The position numbers and the translations under genes are program-made. From assembly GCA_900754285.1 (NCBI GenBank), contig CAAECB010000074.1:1-9282 (forward strand): 9,282 nt of DNA, written 5' to 3'. The notes below the pieces were generated by a model, which saw only the letters and a list, made by a program, of their open reading frames with translations, was not told where the DNA came from and did not search any database. The DNA comes from Clostridia bacterium (GTDB lineage Bacteria; Bacillota; Clostridia; TANB77; CAG-508). Below, in pieces: positions 5,815 to 9,282 of the stretch; positions within the stretch are counted from its first letter, which is position 1; every line of letters starts with the position of its first letter.

Positions 5815-6242
5815 GGTTTGCGATATTTAGGGTTATCATTATTCCTTCTCACATAGAGTATACTAAAAGCGGCTATTGCAATTATGATAAACAACAATAC
5901 AATTCCAATGCTTCCATAAGTTAAAATGGCATTGCCAGATGCTACAGCTTGCTCTGTTTGAGCCTGTTTAGCTGCTTCCTCTTGCTCTTTAAATCTTCTT
6001 CTGGCAAGTTCATCCCTTCTTCTATTTAATTTCTCTGCATAACTGAGCCCTTCATACTCTGGACTATTTATCCAACCTCCTTCTTGAGCCTTAATAATTC
6101 CACCTTCTTCCTTTACTTTAGATGAAAGCTCGTCAGTGGTAGCCTTGTCTATAATGGTAGCCGCCTCTAATCTTTGTTTATAAGATTGGCAGACAACCAT
6201 AAATACAATCAAAATAAATGTTTGAAGTAATTTCTGTTTCAT
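5811..6242 (-). CDS. Secreted single-span protein with charged coiled segment
   Basis: This 143-residue protein has a signal peptide (about 1-28, hydrophobic QTFILIVFMVV, likely cut after the EAA). A glycine-containing region follows (GGIIKAQEGGWINSPEYEGL, about 47-66), then a highly charged helix likely to form a coiled coil (YAEKLNRRRDELARRRFKEQ and onward, 68-97). A transmembrane helix spans about 105-131 and a short basic cytoplasmic tail ends it. Topology is therefore periplasm out, tail in. It overlaps the neighbours on both sides by four bases (ATGA), so production is coupled to the 113-residue membrane protein and the pseudo-transpeptidase. A structural link between membrane and periplasmic lipoprotein is a reasonable guess; I know no family for it. 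Confidence 0.85.
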   Translation of the reverse strand: MKQKLLQTFILIVFMVVCQSYKQRLEAATIIDKATTDELSSKVKEEGGIIKAQEGGWINSPEYEGLSYAEKLNRRRDELARRRFKEQEEAAKQAQTEQAVASGNAILTYGSIGIVLLFIIIAIAAFSILYVRRNNDNPKYRKP

Positions 6243-6580
6243 AGATGTATTGGTAACCGCTTTTTAATACAAGTTATAATGATATTGAGACAAACAATAG
6301 AGTTGACTACTATGTAAATCCATAATGGTGGAATTATTCCTGCAATGATGTAATATATCCACATTCCTGCAATAGAGAATATTCCTATAGCACAGAGTTT
6401 ACTTTCACTCTCCCATAGGGAAGCATAAGTCATAACCCCAATTAAGAACCAAGTAGTAGCGGGATTCCACAAATTCCAATAAAGGGTTAAATAGGAAGCT
6501 AGGAAGCTACTTCCTAAATAAAGTGAAGAAAGGAATAGTCCCAGTGCAAATCCTGTTGTTATTTTTACCGCATTATCCAT
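6239..6580 (-). CDS. Multi-pass membrane protein, about four spans
   Basis: This 113-residue, almost wholly hydrophobic protein has spans at about residues 8-33, 40-56, 62-81 and 84-106, with tryptophan- and tyrosine-rich interfaces (YWNLWNPATTW, MWIYYIIAGIIPPLWIYI). The cytoplasmic C-terminus is basic (KKRLPIHL). No charged residue suggests transport or catalysis inside the membrane, apart from ESESK in a loop. Nine bases separate it from the upstream GYF_2-CD225 gene, and it overlaps the next gene by four bases. It is a core member of the envelope operon, but I cannot name its family. Confidence 0.82.
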   Translation of the reverse strand: MDNAVKITTGFALGLFLSSLYLGSSFLASYLTLYWNLWNPATTWFLIGVMTYASLWESESKLCAIGIFSIAGMWIYYIIAGIIPPLWIYIVVNSIVCLNIIITCIKKRLPIHL

Positions 6581-6589
6581 TGAGTAGTC

Positions 6590-7051
6590 CTATTTAGGTG
6601 CAACAAATAAATTATTTACATATCCATAGTTTGAGAATGTAATAATCAGTGTAATAGTCACAGATAGAAGAAATATGGATATACCAGTTCCCAACGCTAT
6701 ACTACACCAATTAGAAGCATTATTTGAATAGGCTTTAGCCTCTACATAATTTCCCCTTCTGTATGCCTCATTCATTTTTAAACTATTGATAATTCCTGCA
6801 ATACCAAAAGGTAAACAACAAAAGATAGTAACTAATATGGATTCAACTAAGAAGCTTTTGGGCATAGGTGGTAATGGAGGCGGAACATCTTGTAATAAAC
6901 TTGACAGTTCAGATATTTCACTTGCTTCCACCCAATTATCCAATCCAGATTTCCAAATATAGGTTGTAGAGCTAATACCTCTTTCCTTTAGCTCTTGGAG
7001 TTTAAACGGTCCTTGTTTATGTCCTTGTTCTAAAATGTAATAAGTATTCAT
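6590..7051 (-). CDS. GYF_2 - CD225/dispanin membrane protein (second copy)
   Basis: This 153-residue protein has two recognisable parts. Residues 3-50 are a GYF_2 (DUF4339) domain, with GPF (14-16), W33 and W40 in the pattern GPF...L...I...YIW..G...W..A. Such domains are thought to bind proline-rich peptides. A proline linker (PPPLPPMP, 57-64) could be bound by the same or a partner GYF_2. Residues 66-140 are a CD225/dispanin-type unit: a first helix with FCCLPFGIAGII (77-88), the polar loop RRGNYVEAKAYSNNASNW, and a second helix. The conserved CC pair is the one palmitoylated in animal IFITM relatives. The GYF_2 part should be cytoplasmic. It is a paralogue of the gene at 7436, and DUF2752 lies between them. 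The molecular role of bacterial CD225 proteins is not settled. Confidence 0.92.
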   Translation of the reverse strand: MNTYYILEQGHKQGPFKLQELKERGISSTTYIWKSGLDNWVEASEISELSSLLQDVPPPLPPMPKSFLVESILVTIFCCLPFGIAGIINSLKMNEAYRRGNYVEAKAYSNNASNWCSIALGTGISIFLLSVTITLIITFSNYGYVNNLFVAPK

Positions 7052-7060
7052 TTTTATATT

Positions 7061-7429
7061 TCAAAGGTTAAATACGTTTCTAATAATCCACCATAACATC
7101 ACAATGGCTAAATAACACCATATATATGTCTTATTATGCATCTTAATATATAGGTTTGGTCTACTATATCTATAGCACTCTGCTAATAAAAGTATCACAA
7201 TAATAGGGAGCGTAAATACTAATAAAGCGTTGTAGTAGAGTGCCTTTGATATATCCAAATGCAGTAAATAGTGTATCGCTCTTTGAGAACCACATCCGGG
7301 ACATTGTAATCCAGTAAGAAGCAAGAAAGGACATTTGGGAAAGATACTATAATCACATGGATTATAACAATAGATAATAGTAGTTAGTACTAGTATCAAT
7401 ATAACTATCCCAATAATCTTCCGTTTCAT
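7061..7429 (-). CDS. DUF2752 membrane protein
   Basis: This 122-residue DUF2752 protein carries the diagnostic segment FPKCPFLLLTGLQCPGCGSQR (residues 30-50) with C33, C43 and C46, followed by AIHYLLHLDISKAL. The cysteines, set after the first membrane helix (about 4-22), may bind metal or form a disulfide. Two more spans lie at about 66-86 and 102-118. Length is normal for the family. DUF2752 genes commonly neighbour GYF_2, TM2 and CD225 genes in Bacteroidetes, which matches the gene on each side here. It is separated from its neighbours by only 6 and 9 bases. Biochemical function is unknown. Confidence 0.93.
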   Translation of the reverse strand: MKRKIIGIVILILVLTTIIYCYNPCDYSIFPKCPFLLLTGLQCPGCGSQRAIHYLLHLDISKALYYNALLVFTLPIIVILLLAECYRYSRPNLYIKMHNKTYIWCYLAIVMLWWIIRNVFNL

Positions 7430-7435
7430 GATTAT

Positions 7436-7882
7436 TTAGTAACTAGCAAGTATTAGTATATATATTACCCAGAATATAAGATAAACTATAACAAATGCTA
7501 GCATACTAAAGAATCCCCAGAGAGTCCATTTCTTTGCTTGTCTGGAATGGTATAATGCTTGTTCGTATTGCCCATTAGAATACAATGCTTCTATTTTAGT
7601 TGCATTGACAATTCCCATGATACCAAAGGGTAGGCAACAAAGACAAGTTACCAGAATGGATTCTAACAACCATGTCTTAGGCATGATATTCTTATTAGCT
7701 ATTGGCGGTTCTGGTGGTAAACATGCAAGTAAATCTGATAATTCTGGTACTTGCTTGGCAGGCTTCCAATCTGTAAATCCTACAGTCCATACCATTGTGT
7801 TTGGCGTAATATTCTTACTGGCTAGCGCATCCAAAGGAAATGGTCCTTGTTTGACATTGTTAATTAATATGTAAAACTCCAT
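7436..7882 (-). CDS. GYF_2 - CD225/dispanin membrane protein (first copy)
   Basis: This is the first gene of the envelope operon, 148 residues. Residues 2-50 form a GYF_2 domain with GPF (13-15), W32 and W39. A linker containing PPEPP (56-60) leads to a CD225/dispanin unit (about 70-145) with CCLPFGIMGIV (82-92), the loop SNGQYEQALYHSRQAKKW, and a final hydrophobic helix. Domain order and linker match the gene at 6590, so they are paralogues from an old duplication, well diverged at the residue level. The ATG at 7882 has no Shine-Dalgarno sequence, normal for this order. The promoters at 8062-8095 and 8481-8512 both point at it. Confidence 0.92.
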   Translation of the reverse strand: MEFYILINNVKQGPFPLDALASKNITPNTMVWTVGFTDWKPAKQVPELSDLLACLPPEPPIANKNIMPKTWLLESILVTCLCCLPFGIMGIVNATKIEALYSNGQYEQALYHSRQAKKWTLWGFFSMLAFVIVYLIFWVIYILILASY

Positions 7883-8061
7883 AGTGTTTCAATTATGCCT
7901 ACTTATCCCCTTTAGTAAGCGATTATAGTATTAGAAGCATTGGGAATAATAATGAGCGTCTTACAATTTGTGTGCTATTATAATGCTCCATAAATTACAG
8001 TGTTCTACGTATTAGAGAACCGATAGCATATAATTGACTGCTATAATACTTTATCTTGTCA

Positions 8062-8095
8062 CAAATATAATAATTACTTAGTTTATTTGCCCAAA
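8062..8095 (-). promoter_or_regulatory. Candidate promoter P2 of the envelope operon
   Basis: On the minus strand TTTG (8095-8092), 22 bases, then TATATTTG (8069-8062): both boxes perfect, spacer one base longer than the usual 19-21. Transcription would start near 8055, leaving a leader of about 170 bases before 7882. That leader (7883-8055) has no open frame of note. It contains TGCTAT at 7973-7978 and 8039-8044 and its complement ATAGCA at 8023-8028, which can pair with either. Confidence 0.55.
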
Positions 8096-8197
8096 GATTT
8101 TAATATAAAAATGCCTAATCTCTGGATTTAGTAAAGATTTTAACAGTCTACATACTGTTTGAGAGGTAGGAGCTAGTTGTAAATATGCCTGTTCCAT
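8078..8197 (-). CDS. Possible 39-residue peptide in the leader region (uncertain)
   Basis: ATG at 8197 opens 39 codons (MEQAYLQLAPTSQTVCRLLK...) ending IFGQIN. It is the only sizeable minus-strand frame between the long hairpin and the operon that is not explained by the hairpin. It is preceded on the minus strand by TAGGTACAAC, loosely like the GGTACAGC found upstream of array genes, which could make it a small first cassette or a gene remnant. It overlaps promoter P2, two direct copies of aaagattttaa (8093-8103 and 8133-8143), and a small inverted repeat AACAGT-N6-ACTGTT (8142-8159). The coding evidence is weak. Confidence 0.25.
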   Translation of the reverse strand: MEQAYLQLAPTSQTVCRLLKSLLNPEIRHFYIKIFGQIN

Positions 8198-8274
8198 AGT
8201 CTATTATTAGTTGTACCTAGTTCCCAATAGATACAATTCTACATACAAGAAGGTGCGGGAACTGCCAATGTATA

Positions 8275-8426
8275 TGTCTCCAAGCATCGCCAAACGCTCC
8301 AATCACAAATACACAACAGTAACCCGCACCAGACGATATATGAACTATCATTAGATAGGCATATAGCACTAGTGCGGTGTTGTGCACGTTCCTGTGATTG
8401 TATAAATTTTGGCGAATTTAGAGACA
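8275..8426 (-). ncRNA. 152-nt long interrupted hairpin, candidate structured RNA or folded recombination site
   Basis: Seven nested complementary blocks run from the base to the tip: 8275-8280/8421-8426, 8287-8294/8408-8415, 8300-8307/8393-8400, 8312-8318/8378-8384, 8324-8329/8372-8377, 8337-8342/8360-8365 and 8345-8349/8354-8358. They give 46 exact pairs with small unequal bulges and a four-base tip loop. The first internal loop closes further with G.U pairs in minus-strand RNA and less well on the plus strand, favouring a leftward transcript. Promoter P1 would start RNA about 48 bases before it. Possible identities are a leader or regulatory RNA, a 6S-like irregular rod, or an attC-like site recombined as folded single strand. 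I do not recognise a known class. A 62-codon minus-strand frame across it is a by-product. Confidence 0.6.
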
Positions 8427-8434
8427 AGAACTAT
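8421..8434. repeat. Direct repeat gagacaagaactat, copy 1
   Basis: The same sequence less one A occurs at 8572-8584 (gagacagaactat). The first copy is the basal arm of the long hairpin, and the second is part of the terminator arm behind the recombinase gene. The two copies bracket promoter P1 and its inverted repeat. Confidence 0.5.
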
Positions 8435-8436
8435 GC

Positions 8437-8502
8437 AAAACACCTTTCGTTAATATGTCCTCCTATTTCTAGGATTGGCACAAAGATAATGAAAGGTATT
8501 TT
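8437..8502. repeat. 16-bp inverted repeat around the -7 box of promoter P1
   Basis: The arms are 8437-8452 (AAAACACCTTTCGTTA) and the reverse complement of 8487-8502 (AAAATACCTTTCATTA), 14 of 16 identical, separated by 34 bases. The right arm overlaps two bases of the -7 box, while the -33 box (8509-8512) lies outside. Reversal of the inner segment would remove the -7 sequence. Alternatives are a repressor operator or a binding site of the recombinase. Confidence 0.6.
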
Positions 8503-8512
8503 ATTCTGCAAT
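8481..8512 (-). promoter_or_regulatory. Promoter P1, strong -7 match, reading into hairpin and array
   Basis: On the minus strand ATTG (8512-8509), 20 bases, then TATCTTTG (8488-8481), a perfect TAnnTTTG. Transcription would begin near 8474, just after the recombinase terminator, and run through the long hairpin towards the envelope operon with a leader near 590 bases. Its position between recombinase and gene array is like that of the cassette promoter of an integron. Confidence 0.65.
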
Positions 8513-8570
8513 TAAATGTATCTGTTAAAATGAGAGTTGAGAGCTATTTCTACTCTGAATATCCACAAAA

Positions 8571-8624
8571 TGAGACAGAACTATTCGGAGCATAAATAAG
8601 TAAACTCCGATTCATTCTGTCTCA
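8571..8624 (-). terminator. Hairpin terminator of the recombinase gene
   Basis: Outer arms TGAGACAGAA (8571-8580) and TTCTGTCTCA (8615-8624) are perfect. Inner arms CGGAG (8586-8590) and CTCCG (8605-8609) are perfect, separated from the outer ones by five bases on each side. In minus-strand RNA three of these five inner positions also pair, more than on the plus strand. Four U follow after one base, a weak tract. It starts 11 bases past the stop of the recombinase gene. The symmetrical two-tier shape also resembles an integron-type folded site, so a double role is possible. Confidence 0.6.
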
Positions 8625-8635
8625 AATCTCAATTA

Positions 8636-9223
8636 TCAGAAGCTAAGACAATCATAAGTATTTAATAATTCCTCTTGCCTTAATCCCAAGTATCTTTTAG
8701 TAATTGATACACTGGAATGATTGAATAGCTCCATTAGCTTGACAAGTGCAAGCTCTGAATTATCGTTATTCATGTTGTAGACCTGTCTGCCAAAGGTCTT
8801 TCTAAGAGAATGGCAACTGAAATTGCCTATATGCAACTTGTACTTCTTCTTAGTCTCCTTCAACATGACATTGATTCTCTGAACTGTGTACACTGTCCCC
8901 TTCTGACTTATCAATACAGGTGCATTTATGCCAACTGGATTTATATGCTCATAACAATCTCTGATATGTTGCTGTAGCTGCATATTAATCCTAATTGTCC
9001 TTTGCTTCCCTGTTTTAATCTCTGTAATGGTAAATTCTTCTGCATCTAATATCTGATTCCACCTCAAAGCAAGAATATCAGAAATTCTTAGACCTGTGAA
9101 GCAACCCAAAGCAATAAGAAGTGACATCTTATAATTACTATCCCTTGCCAACTTTCTTACTAAGTTCATAGCTTCGCTCCATTGCAGATAATCTGCTGTT
9201 GTGCTTGAATATTTAAGTGACAT
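8636..9223 (-). CDS. Minimal tyrosine recombinase (catalytic domain only)
   Basis: This 195-residue site-specific recombinase of the phage-integrase (tyrosine) family has all catalytic positions: R46 in TGLRISDILALRW, K73 in the beta-hairpin IKTGKQRTI, H138 and R141 in HSLRKTF, H169 in LFNHSSVSITKRY, and the nucleophile Y178. The protein starts about 15 residues before the catalytic domain. The SAM-like core-binding and arm-binding domains of normal integrases (350-420 residues) are absent. The size equals that of FimB/FimE-type inverting recombinases. No frame upstream in the window (9224-9282) supplies a missing N-terminus, and the ATG at 9223 begins a natural-looking helix. It is probably complete and active on sites nearby, such as the repeats at 8421-8624 or the array joints. 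No good promoter is visible in the 59 bases upstream. Confidence 0.93.
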   Translation of the reverse strand: MSLKYSSTTADYLQWSEAMNLVRKLARDSNYKMSLLIALGCFTGLRISDILALRWNQILDAEEFTITEIKTGKQRTIRINMQLQQHIRDCYEHINPVGINAPVLISQKGTVYTVQRINVMLKETKKKYKLHIGNFSCHSLRKTFGRQVYNMNNDNSELALVKLMELFNHSSVSITKRYLGLRQEELLNTYDCLSF

Positions 9224-9282
9224 AACGTTCTGTTTTATAGTGAAACTAATAAAAGTGAATATTAATTTTGAGTTGGAATATC

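Noticed and set aside
8142..8159. AACAGT-N6-ACTGTT as a dif-like crossover site
   Set aside because: Only six bases of perfect arm, with the outer bases matching poorly. Such palindromes are expected by chance in a window of this size.
8239..8427. 62-codon minus-strand frame between the operon and the recombinase
   Set aside because: It coincides with the arms of the long hairpin, its composition is odd, and it has no recognisable domain or ribosome site. The base-pairing explains the sequence better.
1..9282. CRISPR array, tRNA, rRNA, insertion sequence or reverse transcriptase (retron/DGR)
   Set aside because: I saw no regularly spaced repeats, no tRNA- or rRNA-like sequence, no transposase and no RT motif on either strand.

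Overview
The window looks like an accessory island of a Bacteroidales bacterium (Bacteroides, Parabacteroides or Prevotella type). This is inferred from low GC, promoters resembling the Bacteroidales TTTG / TAnnTTTG pattern, and families common in that order (GYF_2, CD225, DUF2752). Every gene I can support lies on the minus strand, so the island reads from right to left.

Layout in reading order. (1) 9223-8636: a very short tyrosine recombinase holding only the catalytic domain, followed by a hairpin terminator (8624-8571). (2) 8570-7883: about 700 bases with no convincing gene but much structure. There is a strong leftward promoter (8512-8481) whose -7 box sits at the edge of a 16-bp inverted repeat. 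Next comes a 152-nt segment (8426-8275) that folds into one long interrupted hairpin with an alternative pairing partner just downstream. A 39-codon open frame and a second promoter (8095-8062) follow. (3) 7882-4744: a tight six-gene operon for the cell envelope. It encodes GYF_2-CD225, DUF2752, a second GYF_2-CD225, a multi-pass membrane protein, a secreted single-pass coiled protein, and a lipoprotein with a penicillin-binding transpeptidase fold that has lost its catalytic serine and its KTG motif. (4) 4576-4546: a promoter leading into a complete ADP-ribosylglycohydrolase (4523-3735). (5) 3730-878: ten small, mostly unrecognised genes packed head to tail. Short direct repeats recur at their ends and starts, as if the genes were shuffled as cassettes. 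(6) 855-815: an intrinsic terminator closes the array, and a new partial gene (770 to <1) runs off the left edge.

Interpretation (inference): a recombinase-headed, one-directional array of accessory genes. It resembles in outline the recombinase-associated acquired interbacterial defence (rAID) arrays described in Bacteroidales and, more loosely, integrons. The two most unusual components are the long structured element beside the recombinase, and the GYF/CD225/DUF2752 operon ending in a pseudo-penicillin-binding lipoprotein. No function has been shown for either.
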